Of a DNA stretch of 64,000 nt, positions 34,001 through 42,075 are shown one piece after another. The DNA comes from Streptomyces sp. NBC_00258. GTDB lineage: Bacteria; Actinomycetota; Actinomycetes; Streptomycetales; Streptomycetaceae. The translations under genes were made by a program, and so were the position numbers. The notes beneath the pieces were generated by a model. That model saw only the letters and a program-made list of their open reading frames with translations, had not been told where the DNA came from and searched no databases. Within the stretch, counting starts at the first letter, position 1. Each line of letters begins with the position of its first letter. Location: positions 620,001 to 684,000 of the forward strand of contig NZ_CP108081.1 of the NCBI RefSeq assembly GCF_036182465.1. Reading direction: 5' to 3'.

Positions 34001-34214
34001 AGATCAGGGCCTGTAGCGCGTTGTCCGGGGCGGACGGCAGGTCGTCGTCCCACAGCGCTTCGAGGAGGTCGGAGCGGGCCACCTCCCGGCCCGCGGCCAG
34101 CGCGAGGATCGCGATGAGCGTCTGCAACCGGACTCCGCGCACCTCGGCGGCAGCGTCGTCCGCGGTCCGTATCCGCAGCGGTCCGAGGACGCTGATGACC
34201 CCACCGGCTGGCAT
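31023..34214 (-). CDS. AfsR-like giant regulator (SARP + NB-ARC + TPR), with TTA codon
   Basis: 1063 residues. The N-terminal SARP half (winged helix about 1-95, BTAD about 100-250) is followed by an NB-ARC/STAND ATPase with Walker A VVGPGGVGKT (about 285) and a long TPR-like helical C terminus. Such large SARPs switch with ATP hydrolysis and often sit above the small SARP. Codon 194 is TTA (33633-33635), so it should also depend on bldA. It reads toward the exporter/GT2 operon, with only 53 bp between the convergent stops. Confidence 0.92.
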   Translation of the reverse strand: MPAGGVISVLGPLRIRTADDAAAEVRGVRLQTLIAILALAAGREVARSDLLEALWDDDLPSAPDNALQALISRLRRALPGLVVESSPTGYRLVMRRDDVDALRFESLASAVGAVRGEPERRAALLRDALTLWRGPALAGLIPTRVVRAHATRLEELRRRAGEERIDADLARGGGAGLVAELVGLVSADPLREKLRVQLMRALQAAGRQSEALAVYEDARTQLVEAYGIDPSPELHQAYLDVLRGDRPPTPQRAVRAPRLPVPLTELVGREADVERVQELLERDRLVTVVGPGGVGKTRVAVESARRVDERGTDSVCLVELATVTDPVNVPRTILDATGAGEGGLLSAPGFEVADGAVLRRVTSLLAGERTLLVLDNCEHLVDVVAETAGTLLAHCPGLRILATGRQPLGVNGERLHHLSGLALPQRTSDVRDSPAVRLFVDRAIGVRPTFSLDEHTVEPVVAICRALDGLPLGLELAAARLLSLSVVQIRDRLDDRFRLLGLEGRSADGRRRTLRAVMDWSWELLDDAERTLARRLAAFAGRVDLPLIERVCAGHGVDPADLDMLLSSLVAKSIVQTEETDGRLGYRMPETVRVYAAEQLAATGDEERLRLRHAQTLLVIAEAAEPRLRRSGQDAELATLTALLDDFYTALRWSLNAAPPELPLRLVASLEWFWLLSGRRAEATEWTRRALALPCGDRPVERAIVCAVGGLQHGALLGQEEGVRYLFEALALIQDLADADHPVLVAAEILGSLVSGDPETVSGLLREVSGHSDPWISSFARMLGARMHANAGQPRWARDELLAALDGFRTIGDRLGLTYTLSALAESESARGDHVGAMSALEEALRAVTELGVAEDRPMLMVRLAVEHARTGRLDEAEAGLEEAAAEASRLGLGEVLGVTHLALGDLRRAEGRTAEARRLLDRALAEVMAHGPGVGYRPAVLTSQGHLAVAEGRLPAALEACATARDLAGQVDDAPLGARILVLAADIALAQADPKTAAVLLHTAADVRGQQLDADPDVHRVARATRLALGDDRYGAARAVPADEIDGLFTALSGRLAPPPAR

Positions 34215-34281
34215 GGGTTCATTGTGCCGCAGGAGCCGGGCGCGAACCCCATGGGCTGATCAAATCCCGTGCGAAGAAGCG

Positions 34282-35514
34282 TCACACGACGCTGAGTTCG
34301 GGCAGCGGGAAGACGAGCTTGCCACCGCTCTCCCGGTAGGCCTGTTCCCTCTCTACGAACCCGTCGCGGTAGATCCAGGGCAGTACGAGCAGTTGGTCGG
34401 GGCGGCGGGACCTGGCCTCGGCCTCGGTGACGATGGGGATGCCGGTGCCGGGTGTGAAGCGGCCGTCCTTGTCCTTGTTGACCTCACCTATGCACGGCAG
34501 GTCCCGCTCGGTGATCCCGCAGTACTGGAGGATCACGTTGCCTTTCGTGGAAGCTCCGTATCCGAGGGTCAGCTTCCCCGCCTCACGGGAGGTGTCGAGG
34601 AAGTCCCGCAGCCCTGCGCGGTATTCGGCGGCCCGCTGTGCGAAGGCCTCGAAGGGGGCCATGGTGTCCAGGCCGAGTGCGGCCTCCCGGGCGCGGATCG
34701 TGGCGAGCCCGGCCTCGTCGACGCGGTGGCGCGTGGGCTGCCTCGCGAGGACGACGCAGAGGCTGCCGCCGTACACCTCGTTCAACTCCGCGCGGATGAC
34801 GGTGAGTCCGGCGCGTTCGGCCATCCACTCGATCTGGCGCAGGGCGTAGTACTCGAGGTGTTCGTGGCACACGACGTCGTAGGCGGTGGCTTCGAGCATC
34901 GCCGGCATGTAGCTCTGCTCTAGCAGCCACACGCCGTCGTCGTCGAGGATGTCGTGCACGTCCCGCATGAACTCCAGCGGCCGCGGCAGGTCGTAGAACA
35001 TGGCGATGGAGGTGACGACCTTGGCCTTGCGCCGGCCGAAGTGCCCGGTGAAGACGTCACGGGAGAAGAACTCCGGGATCAGTGTGACGTGTTCGGGGTA
35101 GTACTCCCGGAAGTTCTCGCCCGTCGGGTCGATACCGACCAGGGTGGGCCCGTCCGTCGGGTAGGCGCGCAGCAGGGTGGAGTCGTTGCTGCCGATGTCC
35201 AGGACGAGGTCGCCCGGGCCGGGGTCCGCGAGTTCGGCTAGCAGGGCGGCCTTGCCGCCCAGGTGCTGGATCATGAACTCACCGAGCCCGGACCGGTATC
35301 CGTATCCCTCGCCGTACATCAGCCCGAAGTCGGCGGTGTGCCGTAGTTGGACGAGACCGCAGCCGTCCGGCGAGCAGCGGACGAGTTCGAGGGGGACGGT
35401 GGGAACCACTTCTTCTCGGGTGTGCGGGAAGACGCCGGTGAGCGCCTGCGCGCCGAGGTCGAGTATCGGCAGCAGGGTGCGGTTGCCGCAGGCGCGGCAC
35501 TCTTTGATGGTCAT
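34282..35514 (-). CDS. NDP-hexose C-methyltransferase (TylCIII/EryBIII/NovU family)
   Basis: 410 residues, the standard length. An N-terminal zinc-type CRACGN segment, a central Rossmann SAM domain with VLDIGSNDSTLL, and a C-terminal domain starting near YGASTKGNV are the three parts of sugar C-methyltransferases. It adds a methyl group at C-3 of a 4-keto-2,6-dideoxyhexose, giving axenose, mycarose or a related sugar. The ATG at 35514 overlaps the adenosine kinase stop (ATGA), linking methyl transfer with disposal of its by-product. Confidence 0.93.
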   Translation of the reverse strand: MTIKECRACGNRTLLPILDLGAQALTGVFPHTREEVVPTVPLELVRCSPDGCGLVQLRHTADFGLMYGEGYGYRSGLGEFMIQHLGGKAALLAELADPGPGDLVLDIGSNDSTLLRAYPTDGPTLVGIDPTGENFREYYPEHVTLIPEFFSRDVFTGHFGRRKAKVVTSIAMFYDLPRPLEFMRDVHDILDDDGVWLLEQSYMPAMLEATAYDVVCHEHLEYYALRQIEWMAERAGLTVIRAELNEVYGGSLCVVLARQPTRHRVDEAGLATIRAREAALGLDTMAPFEAFAQRAAEYRAGLRDFLDTSREAGKLTLGYGASTKGNVILQYCGITERDLPCIGEVNKDKDGRFTPGTGIPIVTEAEARSRRPDQLLVLPWIYRDGFVEREQAYRESGGKLVFPLPELSVV

Positions 35515-36491
35515 CGCCTCTCCAGGTCGTGTGTGATCTCGGCGGCCGCCGCGGGCCCGTAGGCCTCCTCGATCCTCAGACGCAGATCGGCGACGGACAG
35601 CTTGTACTCCTGTGTGCCGACGGACTCGAGCACCGAGGTCGCAAGGGCGCAGCCGAGCCGGGCGGCTCTCTCGTGCGGCCACCCCCAGGCCGTGCCCGCG
35701 AGGAATCCGGCGCGGAAACCGTCTCCGGCGCCGGTCGGGTCCACGACCCCGGTCGCAGGGACGGCAGGGATCCGAAGCTCCGCCCGCCCCTGGCCGGAGA
35801 CGACGACACCGTCCTGGCCGCGTGTGACGACCCAGTTGCCGACCCGTTCAAGGACCTGCGGGGCGCTCCAGCCGGTGCGTTCCTGGAGCAGTGCGGCCTC
35901 GTACTCGTTGGTGAACAGGAAGCGGGCCCTGTCGATCAGGCGCCGGGTCTCGGCCCGGTCCAGCCGGGCGAGTTGCTGCGAGGGATCGGCCGCGAAGCCG
36001 ACGCCCAGTTCGCGACAGGCGTCGGTGTGCCGGAGCATCGCCCCGGGGTCGTCGGGGCCGACCATCGCCAGGCCGATTCCACCCATCCGCCGGGCGACCG
36101 GGACCAGGTCGATCTCCCGCGCCTCCACCATCGCGCCGGCGTAGAACGTGGCGATCTGGTTCTGGTCGGCGTCGGTCGTGCACACGAAGCGGGCGGTGTG
36201 CCGGGTCGCGCTCACCCGGACCGCGTCGGTGTCGACCCCGTTGGCGTGCAGCCAGTCGCGGTACTCGGCGAAGTCGATTCCGGCGGCACCCACCAGGACG
36301 GGGTCGAGCCCAAGCCGTCCGAGGCCCACGGCGATGTTGGCGGCGACTCCGCCCCGCCGGATCTCGAGCGTGTCGGCGAGGAACGACAGCGACACGTTCT
36401 CGAGGTGCTCGCTCATGAGCTGGTCGACGAAGCGGCCGGAAAATGCCATCAGATGGTCGCTGGCGATCGAACCGGTCACGGCGATGCGCAC
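35511..36491 (-). CDS. adenosine kinase (PfkB family)
   Basis: 326 residues. It resembles the actinobacterial adenosine kinase type rather than sugar kinases: the start AVTGSIASDHLM, the SFLADTLEIRRGGVAANIA region, AADPSQQLARL and the PfkB signature with the catalytic Asp in DPTGAGDGFRAGF. It phosphorylates adenosine released from S-adenosylhomocysteine and so pulls the methyl cycle forward. It is flanked by a C-methyltransferase and a metK remnant, so it looks like part of a SAM-recycling cassette of the cluster. Confidence 0.9.
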   Translation of the reverse strand: MRIAVTGSIASDHLMAFSGRFVDQLMSEHLENVSLSFLADTLEIRRGGVAANIAVGLGRLGLDPVLVGAAGIDFAEYRDWLHANGVDTDAVRVSATRHTARFVCTTDADQNQIATFYAGAMVEAREIDLVPVARRMGGIGLAMVGPDDPGAMLRHTDACRELGVGFAADPSQQLARLDRAETRRLIDRARFLFTNEYEAALLQERTGWSAPQVLERVGNWVVTRGQDGVVVSGQGRAELRIPAVPATGVVDPTGAGDGFRAGFLAGTAWGWPHERAARLGCALATSVLESVGTQEYKLSVADLRLRIEEAYGPAAAAEITHDLERR

Positions 36492-36528
36492 AGGAATCTC
36501 CTTGAACCGTCGGGCGGCGAGCGCGGTG

Positions 36529-36861
36529 TCAGAGTCCGGCTGCCCGGCGCGGCACGTCGACGAGGTCGGTGCGCTCCCGGGCGAAGTCGGGCAGTGCGCG
36601 GCCGAAGTGGCCGTACGCGGCGGTCAGGGAGCAGATCGGGCGGAGCAGGTCGAGGTCGCGGATGATCGCGGCCGGGCGCAGGTCGAAGACCTCGGAGCCA
36701 GCTGGCACGACCTTCTCCGCGTCGGCCTCGGCCGGGCCGAACGTCTCCGCTAACAGCCCCACTGCCTCGGACGCGTCGAGAACGGTGTCGCTGATCTGGT
36801 CGGCGATCTTGTCGGGATGCCCCTCGGTGACGGACTCCGAGGTGAACAGGCGGCGGGCCAT
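36529..36861 (-). pseudogene. metK: metK with an in-frame deletion of about 290 internal residues
   Basis: 110 residues that start like S-adenosylmethionine synthetase (ARRLFTSESVTEGHPDKIAD) and from about residue 33 continue in the C-terminal end of the same enzyme (EVFDLRPAAIIRDLD, YGHFGRALPDF, ending AAGL). Normal MetK has about 400 residues; the ATP-binding and methionine-binding middle is missing. The reading frame, start codon, ribosome binding site (AGGAG) and stop are all intact. It cannot make SAM. It is most likely a decayed member of a metK-adenosine kinase-methyltransferase cassette. Confidence 0.9.
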
Positions 36862-36990
36862 GACTCTCCTGAGCTGACGCGGTCGTCGCTACGGACTCGG
36901 TGAGGCACACGGAACGTATGCCCGCCGCCATGAACGGGCCTGGAGGACTGCTCGACTGCCGCTCGGCCCTCGCCTCGCGGGTGGCCCGGG

Positions 36991-38559
36991 TCAGCGGACC
37001 TCGAAGTTGCCCATCATCATCATGTCCTCGTGCTCCAGGTTGTGGCAGTGGAAGACGTACTTGCCGCGGTGGCCGTCGAACCGCGTGATGATCCGAGCCT
37101 GTTCGGAGGGCCGCAGGTCCAGGGTGTCCTTCCAGCCTTGGTCGAAGCGTCCCGGTTCCTTGGTACCGCGGCCCAGCACCTGGAAGTGCACCAGGTGCAG
37201 ATGGATCGGGTGGTGGAAGTCCGTGTAGAGGTTCCAGATCTCGATGTCGCCGAGCCGGGGCGCGGCGTGGATGTGATCTGCGGAGAAGGGCTTGCCGTTG
37301 ATGGTCCAGCCGCGGTGGTCGCCGATGGACTTGGACTGGAAGACCATGTCCCGTTCCCTGACGGCCCGGCCGACATCCAGGGGCTCGATCACCGAGAGCT
37401 TGGACGGCACGCGGCTCTCGTCCTTGGCCCTGCGGGCGATACGGAACTCCATCACCTGGCGCGTCGGTCCCTCGCCGAAGTCGTTCACCAGCCGGACCTT
37501 CTGGCCCACTCGGTAGCGTGAGAAGTCCACGACTATCTCCTGGCGCTCCGCCGAGGCGAGATCGACGTACGGATGTGTGAGCGGCCGGGTGAGGAGGCCG
37601 CCGTCCGAGGCCACCTGGACCAGGGGTTCGTCCACGCCCTCCGGGGCGGGGTCGAGGCGCAGCCGGTAACGGCGGGCGTTGGAAGCGTTGAGCAGCCTCA
37701 GCCGGAGGCGCACGGCGTCAACTTCCTTGTACGGCCAGGGAGTTCCGTTGACCAGGATCACGTCCCCGAGGACGCCGGCCTCGTAGGGGGAGGTGACGCC
37801 TGGGGTGGCGTCGAGGTCCTTGTCGACGCTGGGGTAGCGCAGACCTCCGTCCTCGTCGAAGGAGCGGTCCATGATGACCAGCGGCAGGTCGCGGTCGCCG
37901 TCCGGGAGGGGCAGCGCCCGCTCCTCGTCGTCGGTGATCAGGTGCAGCCCGGCGAGGCCGCGCCACACGCTCGGCCCGGTGAAGTCCATCCGGTGGTCGT
38001 GGTACCAGAGGGTGGCGGCGCGTTGGTCGGTGTCGTACTCGTAGCTGCGCGTGCCCTGGCTGAGATCGCCATCGCCGTGGTGGGCACCCTTGTGGGCGCC
38101 TTTGTAGGCACCGCTCGCCGGCAAGATCTGGTCGGTCGGGTAGCCGTCGTGCCGGGGCGCGCTCCTGCCGCCGTGCAGGTGGACGACGGTGGGCACGGGC
38201 AGTTCGTTGCGGTGGCGTACGATGGTTCTACGGCCGCGCCGGGTGACGAGGGTCGGCCCGGGGAGGATGCCGTCATATCCCCAGATGGGGGTGCGCAGTC
38301 CGTCGATGATTTCGGCAGTCGCCCGGCGCTGGGTGATCTCGTAGGTGTCCGTGCCGCCCTTGGTGTCGGTCGGTTTGAGTACGGGCGGCACGGACAGCGG
38401 CTTCTGGAAGGCCTTAGGCAGCGGAGTCTCGCTGGCCAGCAGGGTGCCGGTGGAACTCGTGCCCCGGAAGCCGACGGCCAGTACGCCAGCCCCGCCGACG
38501 GCCAGCGCGGCGGCGCCGGTGCCCAGGAGCAGGGAGCGCCGCGAGACGCGCCCGCTCAT
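36991..38559 (-). CDS. Tat-exported multicopper oxidase
   Basis: 522 residues. A twin-arginine leader (SRRSLLLG, then a hydrophobic Ala/Gly run) begins at residue 5. All copper ligand clusters are present: HLHGG, WYHDH, HPIHLHLVHF and the C-terminal HCHNLEHEDMMM with the axial Met. This places it with CotA, bilirubin oxidase and phenoxazinone-synthase-type oxidases, which oxidise phenols outside the cytoplasm. Its start overlaps the stop of a small membrane protein (ATGA). It may oxidise the aromatic product or serve copper handling; the TetR operators upstream suggest control by a small molecule. Confidence 0.9.
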   Translation of the reverse strand: MSGRVSRRSLLLGTGAAALAVGGAGVLAVGFRGTSSTGTLLASETPLPKAFQKPLSVPPVLKPTDTKGGTDTYEITQRRATAEIIDGLRTPIWGYDGILPGPTLVTRRGRRTIVRHRNELPVPTVVHLHGGRSAPRHDGYPTDQILPASGAYKGAHKGAHHGDGDLSQGTRSYEYDTDQRAATLWYHDHRMDFTGPSVWRGLAGLHLITDDEERALPLPDGDRDLPLVIMDRSFDEDGGLRYPSVDKDLDATPGVTSPYEAGVLGDVILVNGTPWPYKEVDAVRLRLRLLNASNARRYRLRLDPAPEGVDEPLVQVASDGGLLTRPLTHPYVDLASAERQEIVVDFSRYRVGQKVRLVNDFGEGPTRQVMEFRIARRAKDESRVPSKLSVIEPLDVGRAVRERDMVFQSKSIGDHRGWTINGKPFSADHIHAAPRLGDIEIWNLYTDFHHPIHLHLVHFQVLGRGTKEPGRFDQGWKDTLDLRPSEQARIITRFDGHRGKYVFHCHNLEHEDMMMMGNFEVR

Positions 38560-39005
38560 GAGGAGGATCCGGTGTCGGCGGGCTCGCCGGCGCGCCGGAC
38601 CCGCAGGGCGACCACCACGGCACCCGCGATCATCGCGACGCCGAGCGGGATGTGCAGGGACAGCAGCCGGGCGGCGCCCGCGCCGTTCTGCGCCTGGTTG
38701 GCGAGGAGCAGCGCGAGCGCCGACAGGAACGGCCATATCCTCCCCTTGCCGTGCCACCGCAGCAGGGTGGCCGCGCCCAGCGCGAAGAACAGGAGGACGT
38801 CGGAGAGGGTCGCGCCGTACTGGTGCCACCGCAGCGCGTCGTAACTGCCCGACATGAACTGGCCGGCCAGGACCGCCTGCCCGAAATAGGCGAGGGCGAC
38901 GGTGTACATCAGCACCGCGTACACCCGCGCGTACGCCTGCCTCCTGCGGGCCCGCGCCTCCGTCTCCGGCGCCGCGGTCTTCCCGTCCGCCACTTCCGCA
39001 CTCAT
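38556..39005 (-). CDS. small membrane protein, DUF-type, partner of the multicopper oxidase
   Basis: 149 residues. A charged cytoplasmic N terminus (about 1-25) is followed by about four hydrophobic helices (near 28-48, 62-82, 90-105 and 115-135). I do not recognise the family. Translation is coupled to the multicopper oxidase by a 4-nt overlap, so it may anchor or assist that enzyme. Confidence 0.75.
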   Translation of the reverse strand: MSAEVADGKTAAPETEARARRRQAYARVYAVLMYTVALAYFGQAVLAGQFMSGSYDALRWHQYGATLSDVLLFFALGAATLLRWHGKGRIWPFLSALALLLANQAQNGAGAARLLSLHIPLGVAMIAGAVVVALRVRRAGEPADTGSSS

Positions 39006-39037
39006 GACTGGGATTCCCCCATTCGTAAACTCATTGG

Positions 39038-39074
39038 ACTACACCGTAGACTCAACTGGAACTACGTCGTAGAC
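39038..39074. promoter_or_regulatory. two TetR-type operators in the divergent promoter
   Basis: ACTACACCGTAGAC (39038-39051) and ACTACGTCGTAGAC (39061-39074) are near-identical palindromic boxes 23 bp apart. They lie between the membrane protein/oxidase operon (minus) and the hydrolase/TetR operon (plus), where a dimeric repressor could shut both promoters. The 108-bp gap has no other clear signal. Confidence 0.65.
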
Positions 39075-39113
39075 ACAACCACACCTCAGGGTAAGAAGCG
39101 AAAGAGAACTCAC

Positions 39114-40046
39114 ATGAACGAGCACGGGTCGACTCGCGAACGATCGAGGGTTGCGCCCACCGGAACCGTCCTGGTCTCCCGCGCGCGACTGCACACGGAG
39201 CGGGTCGGTCAGGGGCCCGCGCTGATACTGATTCCGGGCGGAGGCGGCGACGCCGGGATGTACGAGGACGTTGTGCCACTGCTCGCCCAGCGATTCACGG
39301 TGATCACCTTCGACCGGCGGGGCAACTCGCGCAGCCCCCTCGCCGACCCGGCGGCTCCCGTGGACGTGGCCCGGCAGGCGGACGACGTGATCGCGATTCT
39401 GGACCACTACGGCATCGACCGGGCGTACGTCTTCGGCAACAGCGGCGGCGCCGTCATCGCGCTGGACCTACTGGCGCGCCACGCCGGGCGGGTGCTGGGC
39501 ACGGTCGTCCACGAGCCGCCGCTCGTGCAGCTGCTGCCCGCCGACAGCCCGGAGCGCAGGGCGCTCGAGGACATCGAGCGGCTCGGGCTGGAGAAGGGGC
39601 CGCTGCGGGCGTCGGCGGCGTTCGGCGCGATGACGATGCCGCGGCCGCCGCGGATGTTCGTGTCCCCGAGGGGGCAGGCGGTGATCGCCGCGACCTCTCG
39701 CCTGTTGCTCGCAGCGGGCAGCCCCCTGCGCCGGGTGACCGGACGCGAGCCGGACACGATGACCCGCATCCTCGGCAACTCCGCCCTGCTCATCGAGCGG
39801 GAACTGCCTGAATTCTGCTTCGCGTACCAGCCCGACCTGGAGGCGTTGCGGGACGTCGGCGTGCCGTGGTGCGTGGCCACGGGGCTGGACAGCGTCGGGC
39901 GCCCGTACCACCGCCCCGCTCACGTCCTGGGCGGCCTGCTCGGCGTAGCATGCGAGGAGTTCCCCGGCGGCCACACGGTCTACCAGCAGCTTCCGGAGGA
40001 ATTCACTCGGCGGCTGACCTCGATTCTGGACCTGTTCTCGTCATGA
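39114..40046 (+). CDS. alpha/beta hydrolase
   Basis: 310 residues from the ATG at 39114 (GAAAGAGAA upstream). It has the oxyanion strand LILIPGGGGDAG, a nucleophile elbow GNSGGAV (Ser), and a C-terminal His in FPGGHTVY. It is of the haloperoxidase/esterase-like subgroup often paired with TetR regulators. The substrate is unknown. It overlaps the tetR gene by ATGA. Confidence 0.85.
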   Translation: MNEHGSTRERSRVAPTGTVLVSRARLHTERVGQGPALILIPGGGGDAGMYEDVVPLLAQRFTVITFDRRGNSRSPLADPAAPVDVARQADDVIAILDHYGIDRAYVFGNSGGAVIALDLLARHAGRVLGTVVHEPPLVQLLPADSPERRALEDIERLGLEKGPLRASAAFGAMTMPRPPRMFVSPRGQAVIAATSRLLLAAGSPLRRVTGREPDTMTRILGNSALLIERELPEFCFAYQPDLEALRDVGVPWCVATGLDSVGRPYHRPAHVLGGLLGVACEEFPGGHTVYQQLPEEFTRRLTSILDLFSS

Positions 40047-40696
40047 CGACCCGCAAGAGCACCGCGGAAGGCAAGCGGCCGTCCCCGTCCGTCAGACCAC
40101 CCCTAAACCGTTCGTACATCGCCGCCGCTGCGCTGGCACTCATCGACACCAACGGGCTCGACAACTTTTCGATGCGCAAGCTCGGGTCGGGACTCGGGGT
40201 CGACCCGATGGCGGTGTACCGCTACTTCAGCGACCAGGAAGCGCTCTTCGACGGTATCGCCGAGGCGCTCTTCGACGAACTCGACGTGGACTCGCTGCCC
40301 TGGGACTCCGCCTGGCGCGAGGTGGCCGAGAGGTACTGCTGGCGGCTGCGGGACACCCTGCTCGCCCATCCGCACGCCGTATCGGTCTTCGCGACTCGTC
40401 CGGTGCGCTCCCGTGCCTCGATCGACACAGGGGTACGGATCATCGAGTTGCTCCAGGACGCAGGCTTCACCCCTGCGCACGCTCTGCAGATCGCGCGCTG
40501 TCTACGGGAGTTCACCATCGGCCACGCACTGAGTCTCGCGGTGGTTCAGCTCGGCGCGCAGAGCCGGAGCCGGAAGCCCTCGCCCGACTCATCCGCGTAC
40601 AACATCCTGGCTCGGGCGGCGGACGACACGGAGATCGACGAGCACTACGGAATCGGTCTCACGGCGATGCTGGACGGCTTCGAGCGACTGACCTGA
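40043..40696 (+). CDS. TetR-family regulator (tetracycline-repressor-like C-terminal domain)
   Basis: 217 residues. The helix-turn-helix region lies at about 25-70 (FSMRKLGSGLGVDPMAVYRYF), after a short basic tail. The C-terminal half resembles the TetR_C ligand-binding fold of TetR proper. It probably represses its own operon and the divergent oxidase operon through the two palindromes at 39038-39074, with an aromatic or polyketide ligand as a reasonable guess. Confidence 0.9.
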   Translation: MTTRKSTAEGKRPSPSVRPPLNRSYIAAAALALIDTNGLDNFSMRKLGSGLGVDPMAVYRYFSDQEALFDGIAEALFDELDVDSLPWDSAWREVAERYCWRLRDTLLAHPHAVSVFATRPVRSRASIDTGVRIIELLQDAGFTPAHALQIARCLREFTIGHALSLAVVQLGAQSRSRKPSPDSSAYNILARAADDTEIDEHYGIGLTAMLDGFERLT

Positions 40697-40716
40697 CCGG
40701 CCGCGCGCGCGGGGGT

Positions 40717-40760
40717 GCCCCCTATGGGTTTCGTCAACCCGCGGACGTGGGTTAGGGGGC
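40717..40760. terminator. nested hairpin after tetR
   Basis: GCCCCCTA (40717-40724) pairs with TAGGGGGC (40753-40760), and inside it GGGTT (40726) pairs with AACCC (40736). It lies just after the tetR stop and at the edge of the transposon debris, so it may be a terminator or a transposon end. Confidence 0.5.
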
Positions 40761-40815
40761 GTAGAAGGTGCCGTCGCGGAGCATCGTGAAGAGCACGTCG
40801 GTTCCGCCACCTTTC
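40752..40815 (-). mobile_element. IS110-type transposase C-terminal scrap
   Basis: About 20 codons ending GTDVLFTMLRDGTFYAP-stop, which resemble the usual C terminus of IS110-family transposases. The reading frame further upstream is not transposase-like. A remnant only. Confidence 0.35.
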
Positions 40816-40843
40816 GATTCCGGAGCCTTCCGCGCAGTCTCGC

Positions 40844-41837
40844 TCCGTTGCCCGAGGAGTCCTGGCCGGGTACTTGATGCGCCTCGCATTCCGGATGGGG
40901 CGCTCACCAATCCGCGTCGCTGAACTGACCGGCGTGGGCCGGAGCCACAACTACACCTCGTCCGCGCTCCTGCGATCCATGTCCGACGATGTCGCCGACT
41001 ACTTCCCGCGCCGCGCGCTCCAATCGTCCAGAGGCCACGGCCCTGACTCTGGCCCGCCTCGCGTGCACCTGCCCCGCCCTGCGGCAAGTCCGCTCGGACA
41101 CGGCCCGCATCGGAGGTACTGCCCTGGCCAACTGGGCCATGGCTGCTTCCAGCCGGTATTGCCCGCAGTGCCTGTCGGGAGACGGCCGCGCGATTCAGAA
41201 TGCCTACGGCGGCCCCTGGCAGCTGCGCTGGTACCGGCCCGTCGTCTTTGCCTGCGTTCAACACCACTGCCTCCTCAAGTACACCTGCCCTGCTTGCACC
41301 CGCCCTCTGAACAGCCCTGAACGAAAGCGCCACAGCCTGATCAAGCAGCCCACCATCAGCCGGCACCCAACCCAATGCTGCAATCCGCTCATTCCCGGCG
41401 GTTCGCGGTCGACGATGCCCGGGCGTTTCACGACGGCCGTCGCCTGTGGCGCACGGTTGGATGCCGAATCTATCGGCTCCCAGCCATCCGTGGCGGCATC
41501 AGATCTACGCCAGCTCATCGCGTTGCAGGAACGACTCGCCCAAGCGCTCGCCCCGGAACCCCCTGGCGAGATCGGTGAAGTCAAGGATCCCTACTTCTTC
41601 CCCGATCTGATCGCTACAACTCATCTACTCAAGCTCAGCCAGCCCCCGGGGGCCGCAGCCTGTCCCGACGCTCTGGCCACCTGCGTGGACGAGTGCGCCG
41701 CTTCCACCATCAAAGCCATCACCGCGCAGCAGACTCCACAGGGCATTAGGACTCCGTTAGGTCTTTCGGTCGGTGGTGTTCAGCGGCATGGTGGGTGTGT
41801 GGATGCACATGAAGTGAACCGTTCTCGGGCGGCATAG
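40844..41837 (+). pseudogene. TniQ-family transposition protein, frameshifted
   Basis: The N-terminal part (AGYLMRLAFRMGRSPIRVAELTG, 40862 on) and the zinc-finger part (SRYCPQCLSGDGRAIQNAYGG, then CPACTRPL, from about 41,150) of a TniQ protein are in different frames, the shift lying near 41,000-41,040. TniQ works with TniA/TniB-type transposases, none of which is left here. The C terminus after about 41,750 no longer looks native and runs into the next IS scrap. Confidence 0.6.
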
Positions 41838-41840
41838 GCG

Positions 41841-41990
41841 TTATTCAAGGCTGACGTGTTCTCCTCGGTGCCGCGCAAGGACCAGCGGACCAAGAGCGAC
41901 TGTTATGTGCGGGGACTGATGGTGGACGGTTGCCGCAAGTCCGTCCAGGCCATGGCCCCGCGGCTGCCGGACGGCAACGAGCAGAACCTG
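41841..41990 (+). mobile_element. IS701-type transposase N-terminal scrap
   Basis: About 50 codons (FKADVFSSVPRKDQRTKSD, then YVRGLMVDGCRKSVQAMA) match the N-terminal start of IS701-family transposases. Similarity stops near 41,990, where a scrap of another element in opposite orientation begins. Confidence 0.5.
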
Positions 41991-42002
41991 CAGCGAGGCG
42001 GG

Positions 42003-42075
42003 GGCCGTACTCGCCGACCGGCAGGTACGGCCCGGTGAACTCCCACTCCGTATCCGGCAGTCGCATGCGCATCAC
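42003..42075 (-). mobile_element. IS5-type transposase N-terminal scrap
   Basis: Minus-strand codons MRMRLPDTEWEFTGPYLPVG and EYGP look like the conserved N terminus of IS5-group transposases (D..EWEFI.PYLP pattern). Only about 24 codons remain. Confidence 0.5.

Noticed and set aside
35511..36491. Sugar kinase acting in deoxysugar supply
   Set aside because: N-terminal and signature segments follow actinobacterial adenosine kinase, and the neighbours are methylation genes.
36991..38829. Longer multicopper oxidase start at 38829
   Set aside because: The extension is Arg/Pro-rich shadow of the membrane protein gene; ATG 38559 gives a clean Tat signal and an ATGA overlap.
40752..41375. 207-codon minus-strand frame opposite the TniQ pseudogene
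   Set aside because: Only the last 20 codons look like protein (IS110 end); the rest is antisense to TniQ.
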